Below the pieces are notes generated by a model. That model did no database searches. It was not told where the DNA came from and saw only the letters and a list, made by a program, of their open reading frames with translations. Shown in pieces: positions 45,091-52,758 of a DNA stretch of 64,000 bases. Position numbers and translations under genes: made by a program. The stretch is from Vogesella mureinivorans (GTDB taxonomy: Bacteria; Pseudomonadota; Gammaproteobacteria; Burkholderiales; Chromobacteriaceae): NCBI RefSeq assembly GCF_007644035.1, contig NZ_VMTV02000464.1, forward strand, positions 1 through 64,000. Direction: 5' to 3'. The number at the start of each line of letters is the position of its first letter. The stretch's first letter is position 1.

Positions 45091-45377
45091 GCAGCGGTGG
45101 CATTCAGCAAGTGCTGGTCTGCGTGCCGGTTAGCGCCGCACCAAGCAGTGTGCAGCAGCAGCTTTGCCCCCGCGTCGGCGGTCAGTACTACAGGTCACAG
45201 CCGATGCAGGCGTATTTGCTGAACCCGGATTCTCAACAACAGATTGATGCCGCGCTGGAACCCTTCGATTACGCCTACGCGGCGGGCCTTTGGTCTTTGG
45301 CCTTCTCGACTGTTGTCGCCCTTTATTTCGCCAGTTATGGAATTGCACTGGTGCTCGGCTTCATCCGCCGGGCCTAG
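45087..45377 (+). CDS. Inovirus single-pass membrane protein, unknown
   Basis: A 96-residue protein with a polar N-terminal half (cysteines at about residues 12 and 27) and one C-terminal transmembrane segment (LWSLAFSTVVALYFASYGIALVLGF). It lies between replication and coat genes, where small structural or assembly proteins of inoviruses occur. Its start overlaps the replication gene stop. Confidence 0.75.
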   Translation: MSSGGIQQVLVCVPVSAAPSSVQQQLCPRVGGQYYRSQPMQAYLLNPDSQQQIDAALEPFDYAYAAGLWSLAFSTVVALYFASYGIALVLGFIRRA

Positions 45378-45425
45378 CAATGTGGCCGGGCGCTTTCCCG
45401 GATTATTCAACTCAAGGAGTTCACC

Positions 45426-45635
45426 ATGTCTTTCCTGAAAAAAGCTGCTTTCGTCGCTGCTGTCGCCGCTCCGAGTCTTGCTCTGGCTGCTGGTCCCGAC
45501 CTCACCAGTCTTACTGACTCGGTTAAGTTCGATACGGTTATCACGGCTGTACTCGCCATCGCAGGCTCTATCGCAACTGTGTATCTCGCGATTCGTGGTG
45601 CCAAGATCGTTCTGGGCATGATTCGCGGCGGTTAA
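45426..45635 (+). CDS. Major coat protein (pVIII-like)
   Basis: 69 residues: signal peptide MSFLKKAAFVAAVAAPSLALA, then a mature protein of about 48 residues, AGPDLTSLTDSVKFD followed by one membrane helix and a basic end (RGAKIVLGMIRGG). This is the size and plan of filamentous phage major coat proteins, which sit in the inner membrane before assembly. AAGGAG lies before the ATG. Confidence 0.92.
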   Translation: MSFLKKAAFVAAVAAPSLALAAGPDLTSLTDSVKFDTVITAVLAIAGSIATVYLAIRGAKIVLGMIRGG

Positions 45636-45709
45636 TCCTCTGGTGCCTGCTGGGGCGGGCATGTCCCGTCCCATTTCCTCTTCACCCCTGAACAAAACAG
45701 GAGTCTGCC

Positions 45710-45979
45710 GTGGTCGCGATTGATTTTACTCCCATCGTCTCAGCCTTCGTACCCGACAACATCGTTTCCGTTGCCCTGTCCGTTGCTGGCCTGCTCGCCG
45801 TGTTGTACGTGGTCTGCTTCGCGGTTATTGCGGTGCTGGTGACGATCCGCGGCGGTACGGTGGCGGATCAGGTTCGTTTCCTCGATAGGCTTTATCGCGA
45901 AAGTCAGTTCAAGAACCGTTACAAGCGCGAACAGCGCTCGCGGCAATACCGCGAGTGGAAAAAGCACAAGGGGTTGTAA
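45710..45979 (+). CDS. Inovirus small membrane protein with basic tail
   Basis: 89 residues: one transmembrane helix (about 20-45), then RGGTVADQV and a highly basic tail (KNRYKREQRSRQYREWKKHK). It could be a second coat or DNA-contacting minor coat protein. It starts with ATG after a GTG; an AGGAG site lies upstream. Confidence 0.75.
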   Translation: MVAIDFTPIVSAFVPDNIVSVALSVAGLLAVLYVVCFAVIAVLVTIRGGTVADQVRFLDRLYRESQFKNRYKREQRSRQYREWKKHKGL

Positions 45980-45981
45980 GG

Positions 45982-46074
45982 ATGACCATCGTGCAGCTCT
46001 GGTATCTGTTCATTTTCGCTTGGGGCGCGGTCTGTGGCATGGCCGTGACCTCGGCCTTCAACAAAGGAGCGTGA
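45982..46074 (+). CDS. Very small inovirus membrane protein (pVII/pIX-like)
   Basis: 30 residues: one hydrophobic helix (LWYLFIFAWGAVCGMAV) with a short polar end. It begins 2 bp after the previous stop behind TAAGG and ends 1 bp before the next ATG. Size and position match the tiny tip proteins pVII/pIX of filamentous phages. Confidence 0.75.
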   Translation: MTIVQLWYLFIFAWGAVCGMAVTSAFNKGA

Positions 46075-46075
46075 A

Positions 46076-47446
46076 ATGAAGCGCCTGCTATCCCTGCTCC
46101 TTGTCCTGCTTGTCTGCTGCCATTCGGCTTTCGCCGGACAGGCGCTGCCGGTGACGCCCATGCAGCGCACCTTGAGCGGTGTGATCCAGCAAAAAATGTT
46201 CAAGAGGGGGTTTGCCGCAAATGATCCGCGATTTGGCGCGACAATTGATCTGGTTTCTTCCGGTACTGCTTCTGTTGCAGGCGCTACAGCCGCTGCCGTC
46301 GTGGCCGGAGCTATTACAGCCCCTGCCTGGGTTAGCGTGGCGGTTGCTGCTGGGGTGGGGGTTGTTGTTACTGCTGCGGTTAGTCTCGCCATCAATGGCG
46401 TGGTTGATTGGCTGTTTTCGGACAATCCAACAGACTCGACGCCGATAATCCAGAAGGTCAAGCAGCAGCCTGTCGGGAAAGGGCTACTTGCTGGTGGCCC
46501 ATACTGGCAAAGCTCTATCTTGGGGATATATGGTTCCGATGCAATGTCCCCGATTCAAACAGCGGTCGCCATCAACTGGCCTGCCGACGTGACGAGTACC
46601 TACGAAATCGGCACCTGCACAAGCACGTCGAACCCGACCAAAACAACCTGCCTGATTACGCGTATAAATAAGTCAACCGGGTACAAGCAGACCGGCTATG
46701 CAGCAATCGGCGCGACCTATTACCCGTCTGGCGCACCGGGTACATGCCAGCCAGGTTACGTTTTTCGTAATTCAAGCTGTATTCCAGTGCCCGCGCTGAA
46801 TGCCGCCCCGCAGGAATCGAAGGTCAGCATTCAGCAGGCAATCGACAACCTGTCATCAGAAGAGCGCGCCAAGCCGCTCAATCCTGAAATCGTCGCGCCA
46901 CTCGCTGACAAGCTTTGGCGCGATGCGGCGGCGCAGCCCGGTTATAGCGGCGTTCCCTATCTGGCGAATGATCCCATCACCTCCGCCGATGTCGAGGCGT
47001 GGCGTCAGGCCAATCCGCAAGGCTGGCCTTCGGTGTCGGACTTCATCGCGCCGCAACCCGTCAGCAATTCGCCATGGAAGTTGCCAGCCACCCCAACCGC
47101 GACTACACAAGACCCGACCATCGCGACCTCGCCAAGCACGAATCCTGCCGCTAACAACCCGCAGCAAAACCTTGGCTCTGACCCCGGCATCGGTTCACCG
47201 AACCTTGAGACCACGCCGACCGCACAGCAGATATTGCAACCTATTCTCGATCTGCTCCCGGATTTTCGCTCGTTTGTCATGCCGTCGCATCAAGCCGCTT
47301 GCCCGAAGGCGACATTCGATGCCTTTGGCAGAAGCATGACCATGGATGTGCACTGCAAAATTTCCGAAGAACAGCGCGCCGCATTGCAGGCTGTCATGGT
47401 GGCGGTTTGGGGACTGGCTGCCGCGTTCATCATCCTGAGGGCCTGA
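46076..47446 (+). CDS. TspB-like adsorption protein (pIII-like)
   Basis: 456 residues: signal peptide (MKRLLSLLLVLLVCCHSAFA), an alanine/valine-rich hydrophobic region (about 60-110), a central domain with paired cysteines (GTCTSTSNPTKTTCLI; GTCQPGYVFRNSSCIP), a Pro/Thr/Asn-rich linker (about 330-390), and a C-terminal domain with CPKATFDAFGRSMTMDVHC and a final membrane anchor. This is the plan of pIII and of TspB from neisserial phages. It should bind the host receptor, probably a pilus. Confidence 0.85.
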   Translation: MKRLLSLLLVLLVCCHSAFAGQALPVTPMQRTLSGVIQQKMFKRGFAANDPRFGATIDLVSSGTASVAGATAAAVVAGAITAPAWVSVAVAAGVGVVVTAAVSLAINGVVDWLFSDNPTDSTPIIQKVKQQPVGKGLLAGGPYWQSSILGIYGSDAMSPIQTAVAINWPADVTSTYEIGTCTSTSNPTKTTCLITRINKSTGYKQTGYAAIGATYYPSGAPGTCQPGYVFRNSSCIPVPALNAAPQESKVSIQQAIDNLSSEERAKPLNPEIVAPLADKLWRDAAAQPGYSGVPYLANDPITSADVEAWRQANPQGWPSVSDFIAPQPVSNSPWKLPATPTATTQDPTIATSPSTNPAANNPQQNLGSDPGIGSPNLETTPTAQQILQPILDLLPDFRSFVMPSHQAACPKATFDAFGRSMTMDVHCKISEEQRAALQAVMVAVWGLAAAFIILRA

Positions 47447-47447
47447 T

Positions 47448-47741
47448 ATGTTCGGTATCGTCCTGTCCGCATTGAATGCCGTCTTTGCCTTTGTGCTGCG
47501 GTCGGTCATCGTCAAGTTCGCGACTTTCTTTGCCCTGTTCTTCATAACAACTGAATTCGTCGGCGTGCTGGTTTCCGCCGGCATTTTGCCAAAGGCCAAT
47601 GCGTTGGGTTCAGCCTTGGGCGGCATCCCAGCCTCGGTCTGGTATTTCCTTGAGCTGTTCAATGTTTCCACGGGTATTCCGCTGATTCTCTCGGCCTATG
47701 CGACCCGCTTCATCATTCGACGCATCCCGGTGATCGGCTAA
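47448..47741 (+). CDS. DUF2523-like inovirus minor coat protein (pVI-like)
   Basis: 97 residues with about three membrane segments, lying between pIII-like and Zot genes as pVI does. VWYFLELFNVSTGIPLILSAY is typical of DUF2523. The stop overlaps the Zot ATG by one base (TAATG). Confidence 0.85.
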   Translation: MFGIVLSALNAVFAFVLRSVIVKFATFFALFFITTEFVGVLVSAGILPKANALGSALGGIPASVWYFLELFNVSTGIPLILSAYATRFIIRRIPVIG

Positions 47742-48817
47742 TGGCAATCAACGCATATGTCGGCTTGCAAGGCTCTGGCAAAAGTTACGAGGTCGTGTCG
47801 TCCGTCATCATCGACGCCGTTTCCCACGGCAGACGGGTAGTGACCAACGTTGATGGCATCGACGAGGACAGGATTCACGAATACCTCGTCAACACGCGGG
47901 ATGCCGACCCGGAAAAGCTTGGCGCGATTGTCCACGTTGGCAACGACCGGATCATGCAACCGGCGTTCTTCCCCGACGAGGAAAAGCCAGAGACCGAATC
48001 CGTGGTGAAGGGCGGCGATCTGGTCGCCATCGACGAGGCTTGGCGCTTTTGGGGTACGGACAACGGCAAGCTTTCTCACGAGCACATGCAGTTCTTTCGC
48101 ATGCACCGCCACTATGTGCATGAGGAAACCCGGGTCGCCTGTGACGTCGTGTTGATGACGCAGGACATCACCGGCCTGCATCGCTCGGTCAAGAACGTGG
48201 TCGAATTCGTTTTCCGCATGCACAAGCTGAAATCGTTGGGCCTCAATCGCCGCTACCGTGTCGATATCCACGAGGGGTGGAAGCTCAACAGCAAGACCCG
48301 GATCGACCAGCGCCAGAAAGCTTACGACCCGAAGATTTTTCCGCTGTACCAGTCCTATGCCGGAGGTGCGGGGCAGGAAAACCAGATCGACAAGCGCCAG
48401 AACATCCTCGCCAAGCGCACGCTGTGGGTATATGTGGGGCTTACCGTGGTGGTTGCGATGGTCTCTAGCTTTGGCATCTGGCGGTTTTTCCATCGTGGAG
48501 AGTCAGCAGGCGCAGGCAAGCCTGATGTCCCAAAGACCGTTACAGAGCAGGGCAGAGCTGCCTCAGCGCCGTCGGTGGCGAGGCCGGGAGAGACGCCGCC
48601 TGTTTCTCAAGGTTGGCGCATTGCTGGTTCCTATATGCTCGGAAGCGAGCGCTGGGTAGTCATCGCCGACGCGCAAGGCCGTCTGCGTGTCGAGTCGCCC
48701 AGCGTCTTCCATTCGATGGGCATTGCCTCCATCGGCGAAATCGACGGCGAGCGGGTCGCTTACTGGTCGGGGGCCGCGGAAGGTTCGCCGAGCGTGCCCA
48801 TGGGAGTCGGAAAATGA
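47741..48817 (+). CDS. zot: Zot-like assembly ATPase (pI)
   Basis: A 358-residue protein with Walker A GLQGSGKSYE and Walker B DLVAIDEAWRFWG in the N-terminal cytoplasmic domain, one transmembrane helix at about 225-250 (LWVYVGLTVVVAMVSSFGIW), and a periplasmic C-terminal part. Zot/pI proteins power extrusion of filamentous phage through the envelope; the name comes from Vibrio CTX phage. The stop overlaps the secretin start (ATGA). Confidence 0.94.
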   Translation: MAINAYVGLQGSGKSYEVVSSVIIDAVSHGRRVVTNVDGIDEDRIHEYLVNTRDADPEKLGAIVHVGNDRIMQPAFFPDEEKPETESVVKGGDLVAIDEAWRFWGTDNGKLSHEHMQFFRMHRHYVHEETRVACDVVLMTQDITGLHRSVKNVVEFVFRMHKLKSLGLNRRYRVDIHEGWKLNSKTRIDQRQKAYDPKIFPLYQSYAGGAGQENQIDKRQNILAKRTLWVYVGLTVVVAMVSSFGIWRFFHRGESAGAGKPDVPKTVTEQGRAASAPSVARPGETPPVSQGWRIAGSYMLGSERWVVIADAQGRLRVESPSVFHSMGIASIGEIDGERVAYWSGAAEGSPSVPMGVGK

Positions 48818-50052
48818 AGCATCTTCTTGCTGCCGCACTCCTTGTCTGGTCATCCCTGACCTTTTCCGCCGAGCGTCCGGTCAGATTCGATTTTCAGGCC
48901 GCCAAGGTCGCCCAGGTCATTGGACTGGTTTACATGGAGGCGTTGCGCCAGCCTTACGTTATCGACCCCGCCGTGTTGGAGGACAACCGGCTCGTCTCCT
49001 TCCGTTTCGATTCCTCGAAAGGCGATTTGCGCGCATTTTGGCGAGCCTTCCTCGATTCGCTGGGCTTCACCCTCGAAACCCGTAACGGTATCGACTTCGT
49101 TTTCGTGCAGAAAAAGCAGGATGGGCCGAAGGCGGCATTCGATCACATGGTCTACCGCCCGCGTTACCGGTCGGCATCCTATCTGGTTGATTTGCTGTCA
49201 GCGCTGTTTCGCCAAGGCGCTTTCACTGTCCAGCGCTCGGTTTCTCCCGTCGAAGGCGAGAAGGGAAGCAGCAACCCGCCTTCCGGCTCGGCAAGCGACA
49301 GGATCAGCAGGGACGCTGACACGCTGATTTTTCAGGGGACGCCTGAAGAAGTGACAAAACTCAAGCAGCTTTTGCCGCAGGTTGATGTCTCGCCGGGCGA
49401 GGTCATGGTCTCCGGCGTGGTGTATGAGGTCTCAACCAAGCAGACCGATGGCTCGGCGTTCTCTCTTGCAATGAGCCTGCTTGGCGGCAAGCTGTCAGTG
49501 AATTTCGGTGTCAAAACCTTGGACAACTCGATCAAATTCTCGAATGCGAGCATTGACGCGGTGCTTTCCGCGCTGGCGACCGATACGCGCTTCAAGGTGG
49601 TTACAGCCCCGCGCCTGCGGGTGCGCTCCGGCGCAACCTCTCGGCTCATAGTCGGGCAGGACGTGCCGACACTTGGCTCAGTCAGCTACGCTCAGGGGAA
49701 TCCGACGCCAGTCCAGTCCGTCGAGTATCGCAGCGCGGGCATCATCTTCGACCTGATGCCGACCATTCGAGACAGAACGATCGAGCTTGATGTCGGCCAG
49801 CAGCTATCAAACTTCGTGAAGACGGAAACCGGCGTTAACGATAGCCCGACCCTCATCAAGCGCGAGCTGAAAACCAGCGTCAACGTGGAAAACGGGGAAA
49901 TCATTATTCTGGGCGGGCTGACGGAAGACAAGGAAACCGATGGCAGCAGTGGTTTGTCATTCCTGCCGCGCTGGTTAAATTCGAGATCGAGCGATAAATC
50001 CCGGACTGAGTTATTGTTGGTCTTGCAGTTGACAAGGCTGTCATCACCGTAA
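48814..50052 (+). CDS. Secretin (pIV-like outer membrane channel)
   Basis: A 412-residue secretin with signal peptide MKHLLAAALLVWSSLTFSA, N-terminal N-domains (about 20-190) and C-terminal secretin domain (about 235-410: VMVSGVVYEVSTK; VVTAPRLRVRSGATSRLIVG; IIILGGLTEDKETD). Carrying its own secretin makes the phage independent of a host type II channel. The frame extends upstream inside zot, but the ATG at 48814 is clear. Confidence 0.93.
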   Translation: MKHLLAAALLVWSSLTFSAERPVRFDFQAAKVAQVIGLVYMEALRQPYVIDPAVLEDNRLVSFRFDSSKGDLRAFWRAFLDSLGFTLETRNGIDFVFVQKKQDGPKAAFDHMVYRPRYRSASYLVDLLSALFRQGAFTVQRSVSPVEGEKGSSNPPSGSASDRISRDADTLIFQGTPEEVTKLKQLLPQVDVSPGEVMVSGVVYEVSTKQTDGSAFSLAMSLLGGKLSVNFGVKTLDNSIKFSNASIDAVLSALATDTRFKVVTAPRLRVRSGATSRLIVGQDVPTLGSVSYAQGNPTPVQSVEYRSAGIIFDLMPTIRDRTIELDVGQQLSNFVKTETGVNDSPTLIKRELKTSVNVENGEIIILGGLTEDKETDGSSGLSFLPRWLNSRSSDKSRTELLLVLQLTRLSSP

Positions 50053-50077
50053 TAATTACCGTAATTACGGTAATTAT
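50052..50077. promoter_or_regulatory. 26-bp perfect palindrome
   Basis: Two 13-nt arms, ATAATTACCGTAA and its complement TTACGGTAATTAT, meet with no spacer, overlapping the secretin stop codon and lying 26 bp before the next gene. It is AT-rich with no T-run, so an operator for a dimeric regulator is more likely than a terminator. Confidence 0.75.
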
Positions 50078-50102
50078 CGTAAAAACATGGGTATTCATAG
50101 CG

Positions 50103-50402
50103 ATGACAGACGACCAAGATCGATTTGGCGTACCTCAAAGCGCTTTTCTGGCAGCTCGGAAGTCTCACGGGAGCGCCCGCACGGTGCGGGCTGGGATGTA
50201 TGTCCCCACCCGTGGCGAAGTCGCCTATATGGCTCCGGAAACCCTGCGCCTGATCCTGATGGACTGGCTGCACGAAAGCCCGTCAGAGCTGATTCCCAGC
50301 GCGGCACAAATCAGCCAAGTCAAAGCCATTTTGGAGGCCCGACCGGATGCGGCCGAGCTGGCCGGGTTGATCGAAGAGTGCCGCCAGTATGTCACGGACT
50401 AG
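50103..50402 (+). CDS. Unknown 99-residue phage protein
   Basis: A soluble protein with MYVPTRGEVAYMAPETLRLILMDWL in the middle and a helical C-terminus. I recognise no family. It lies directly after the secretin and the 26-bp palindrome, where inoviruses often carry regulators or immunity genes. No strong SD is visible. Confidence 0.6.
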   Translation: MTDDQDRFGVPQSAFLAARKSHGSARTVRAGMYVPTRGEVAYMAPETLRLILMDWLHESPSELIPSAAQISQVKAILEARPDAAELAGLIEECRQYVTD

Positions 50403-50447
50403 AGATTGTTTTCTTGGACTCAGACGGGGTGACCCATTGGGGAGAAA

Positions 50448-50975
50448 ATGATCCTCGTTATCGATCTTGAAGCGACTTGTGCCGATGATGGAAGCATCAT
50501 GCCTGAGGCCATGGAAATCATCGAGCTAGGAGCTGTCTGGGCCACTCCTAGAGGTGAAGTCATTTGCTCCTTGCAGCGCTTTGTACGCCCAACCGAGCGA
50601 CCAACTCTCACGCCCTTTTGCCGTTCGCTAACCCACATCCAACAAACTCAGATCGACGCTGCATCGAGCTGGCCCTCTGTTGCCGAGGAGCTAGCGGCGT
50701 TTGCTTTACAGCACAAATGCCAGTACTGGGGTAGTTGGGGGATGTATGACGCCCGCCAGATCGAGCGAGAGACTGCCCGGCATGACCTCGCTGAGCCACT
50801 TGCAGGGTTGCCACACCAAAACCTGAAAGCGGCTTTTGCAAAGCGTAGGAAGATCAAGCAGGTGGGTATGGCCACAGCGTTAAAAATCGTCGGACTTACG
50901 ATTGAGGGCCAGCATCATAGTGCTCTCGCTGACGCGATCAACATAGCACGTCTTGTACCTTGGTCAATCGGCTAA
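50448..50975 (+). CDS. DEDDh 3'-5' exonuclease (ERI1/KapD-like)
   Basis: 175 residues. Exo I is VIDLEATCADDG, Exo II is in WGSWGMYDARQIERE, and Exo III is HHSALADAINIARL. The closest plan is the ERI1/KapD family of small RNA or DNA exonucleases rather than DnaQ. GGAG precedes the ATG. It is the last gene before the integron remnant and is not a usual inovirus gene, so it is cargo. A role in nucleic acid defence or repair is speculation. Confidence 0.85.
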   Translation: MILVIDLEATCADDGSIMPEAMEIIELGAVWATPRGEVICSLQRFVRPTERPTLTPFCRSLTHIQQTQIDAASSWPSVAEELAAFALQHKCQYWGSWGMYDARQIERETARHDLAEPLAGLPHQNLKAAFAKRRKIKQVGMATALKIVGLTIEGQHHSALADAINIARLVPWSIG

Positions 50976-50994
50976 AGTCGTACTGACAGTACGT

Positions 50995-51014
50995 GTGTGA
51001 GTGTTTCAGCGTGG
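50995..51014 (+). repeat. 20-bp direct repeat, left copy
   Basis: GTGTGAGTGTTTCAGCGTGG, repeated at 52701-52720; similar bases extend upstream (CAGTA...). The two copies bracket the integron remnant. Confidence 0.8.
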
Positions 51015-51371
51015 ATTTTGTGTCTATCGCGCAGATAGGCTATGTCATTGGCGTTCATCGTGATTCTAATCCATAGTTTTGACTGCGCGAGCCACACAGG
51101 GAATCACTCAAGTTAAACGGGGAGTTGACTACGCCGAATAAAGTCTGTCAGATCCGAATAAAGTTCGTCGGAGTCTGAGTGAAGAGAGGGGGGCCGTTGG
51201 CCCCTTCTACTTTTTCAGCTGGCGTAAGTGCCGGGGTACCGAAGGTGAGCCCTTGTGTGGAGGGTGCTTCTCGGCCGAAGTAGCTTTTCGACACTTGGAT
51301 GCGGAACAGCTGGTTTACACAGGATTCCGGAGATACTCAGCTTTGGTGCCAGTCATCGGCGGATGACTAGG
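51015..51371. other. Non-coding stretch left of the integron cassette
   Basis: No gene supported. It contains the left 14-bp inverted repeat (51130-51143), a repeat of CCGAATAAAG at 51134 and 51153, and a hairpin GGGCC-GTT-GGCCC followed by CTTCT near 51192-51206 that could end leftward or rightward transcripts. Confidence 0.5.
51130..51143 (+). repeat. Left 14-bp inverted repeat around the integron remnant
   Basis: TACGCCGAATAAAG; its exact complement CTTTATTCGGCGTA lies at 52675-52688. The pair encloses 1.56 kb with the cassette and intI fragment. Confidence 0.75.
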
Positions 51372-51542
51372 TTAAGAAGGTTTGCCTTGGCTGTGTATAT
51401 TCTGTTGATGAAAGTGCTCAAGTAGGACATTGAAGGTTGAAAACGTAATTGGAGCAGATAGCCTGGCTCCCACTTCACTAGGCGATCGCACGCCTTCTAA
51501 TATGAGCCTGTATCTGTGCACGTGGCGATATGCTGAAGGCAT
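51372..51542 (-). CDS. Possible small cassette reading frame
   Basis: 56 codons starting 9 bp after the attC-like site, the distance expected for a second gene cassette. The sequence (MPSAYRHVHRYRLILEG...) matches nothing I know and no clear ribosome site is visible. It may be chance. Confidence 0.25.
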   Translation of the reverse strand: MPSAYRHVHRYRLILEGVRSPSEVGARLSAPITFSTFNVLLEHFHQQNIHSQGKPS

Positions 51543-51550
51543 GTTTTGTG

Positions 51551-51612
51551 GCCTAGGGCTGGAGTTAAGCCGCCGAGCGTAGCTCGGTCGGCTTGAATGA
51601 CCTCTTATAGCC
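51551..51612 (-). other. attC recombination site of an integron gene cassette
   Basis: On the minus strand it reads in the cassette direction. The central stem pairs AAGCCG/CGGCTT and CCGAGC/GCTCGG with a GTA loop and one unpaired base (51588), as in aadA-type attC sites (TCAAGCCGAC ... GGCTTAACT). The outer core boxes are degenerate (GGCTATAA and CCTAGGC for RYYYAAC and GTTRRRY). The stop of the upstream gene lies inside the first core box, as is typical for cassettes. Confidence 0.8.
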
Positions 51613-52132
51613 CCGCCCATATATGTTTTTTGGTGAAATATAAAAAGGTCAAAAGAATAATAATTGCTAAGAGAAAAATTGTTACGATGTAGTCTATTGT
51701 TTCAACTTGAAGCTGATAAATATTAGAATAGGTTGTAATCCAATTATGTATTTCTGGGAGGTAGTTTTGAAATAACATGAGTAAGGGTAGCATGATTATG
51801 CTAATAAACCCTGCTGGGTTTACTTGTCTTTTAATGAAGAATAAGCATAAAATTACCCAATAAACTGTCCCAAACGTACTGCTTACGAAGCCAGACCAAA
51901 GGTTAAGAAGATGCGGGTTTACTGAGTGAGTCGTTGATGTGTTATTGAAAAGCCATATATACGCGATTGTGTTGAGAAGCAAGGAACAGAAGGTTAAATA
52001 ACTTCCGCCATAAAAAACCTGAGCGGAAATGACTTGTTCAGCTGCTCTTTTTATTCCTGCTGGTGAAATTAACAAGATAGCGAATAATGAAAGTATTAAT
52101 CCAAAACTAGTTTCCCAAGAAAAGCCTACCAT
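51605..52132 (-). CDS. Cassette-encoded membrane protein, unknown
   Basis: 175 residues from the ATG at 52130-52132 (AAAGGAGC 6 nt upstream); the frame extends to 52216 without a ribosome site. About five or six hydrophobic helices (FGLILSLFAILLISP; FGTVYWVILCLFFI; IVTIFLLAIIILLTFLYF). The base composition is very AT-rich compared with all neighbours, a sign of transfer. Its stop overlaps the attC site, so it is an integron gene cassette. No family recognised. Confidence 0.75.
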   Translation of the reverse strand: MVGFSWETSFGLILSLFAILLISPAGIKRAAEQVISAQVFYGGSYLTFCSLLLNTIAYIWLFNNTSTTHSVNPHLLNLWSGFVSSTFGTVYWVILCLFFIKRQVNPAGFISIIMLPLLMLFQNYLPEIHNWITTYSNIYQLQVETIDYIVTIFLLAIIILLTFLYFTKKHIWAGL

Positions 52133-52230
52133 CGATGCTCCTTTAGCTATAACGTGGACTATATACCTTTGCAGGTGTATATTTGGTTTGTATGTGCGCG
52201 TGAAAATAAATGCCAAGCGAATTATACATT

Positions 52231-52279
52231 GTTTAGCAAGTCATTGGAACTGCCAATGCTTAAAAGTACATAGTTAGAT
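52231..52279 (-). other. Second attC-like site (degenerate)
   Basis: On the minus strand it starts with ATCTAAC, a perfect RYYYAAC core box, followed by AAG-CATTGG-CAGTT-CCAATG-A-CTT, a stem with one unpaired base, and ends at GCTAAAC, a poor GTTRRRY. It lies between the intI fragment and the cassette, where the attC of a lost first cassette, or attI, is expected. Confidence 0.45.
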
Positions 52280-52297
52280 AGAACTGCTGCGCCCCAC

Positions 52298-52510
52298 TTG
52301 CTTGATATGTTACGTCAGAGGCTGCGCCACAGCTTTGCCACCCATCTGCTTGAGTCCGGCCACGATATTCGCACGGTGCAGGAGCTACTGGGCCACGCGG
52401 ATGTCAGCACCACGATGATTTATACCAATGTACATAGCAAGGAAGGCCGGGGCGTCAGCAGTCCGCTGGATAGCCTGTCTGCGCAACAGTGGCCAAAAGC
52501 AGTGCGATAG
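52298..52510 (+). pseudogene. C-terminal fragment of an integron integrase
   Basis: The frame encodes [37 protein letters not shown] and GRGVSSPLD, the end of the IntI catalytic domain including H-x-x-R, the GH motif and the nucleophile tyrosine. The first arginine and about three quarters of the protein are missing. The fragment points away from the cassette, the normal intI-to-cassette divergence, so this is a collapsed integron. Confidence 0.88.
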
Positions 52511-52674
52511 ATTGACCTATCTGCAAGCCGGCTTCCACGAATGGCCCCATCCTTTGCCGACAGACTCTGTTCGGTCTTTAAAGAGAAAGAGTTGCCTAGC
52601 GCAGGCGTCTGATGGACTTTGTTGCGAGTATTATTATATTAAAATCAATGACTTAGTTACGTTATTTCCGGCGG

Positions 52675-52688
52675 GCTTTATTCGGCGT
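52675..52688 (-). repeat. Right 14-bp inverted repeat around the integron remnant
   Basis: CTTTATTCGGCGTA, exact complement of 51130-51143, 12 bp from the right direct repeat. Confidence 0.75.
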
Positions 52689-52700
52689 ATTCGCAGTATA

Positions 52701-52720
52701 CGTGTGAGTGTTTCAGCGTG
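52701..52720 (+). repeat. 20-bp direct repeat, right copy
   Basis: Identical to 50995-51014. Direct repeats outside inverted repeats could reflect the insertion or mobilisation boundary of the integron segment. Confidence 0.8.
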
Positions 52721-52758
52721 GTGTACAGTTTTTACTCATTTCTGGATAATGGGGAAGC

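Larger units (their letters stand above)
52511..52758. other. Non-coding stretch between intI fragment and intron-bearing tRNA
   Basis: No gene supported. It contains the right 14-bp inverted repeat (52675-52688) and the right 20-bp direct repeat (52701-52720). Confidence 0.5.

Noticed and set aside
48613-48813. Upstream extension of the secretin frame
   Set aside because: It lies inside zot; the signal peptide starts at 48814.
51372-51620. 82-codon frame covering the attC site on the minus strand
   Set aside because: Its first 26 codons lie within the attC hairpin; only the part after 51542 is a conceivable cassette frame and is listed with low confidence.
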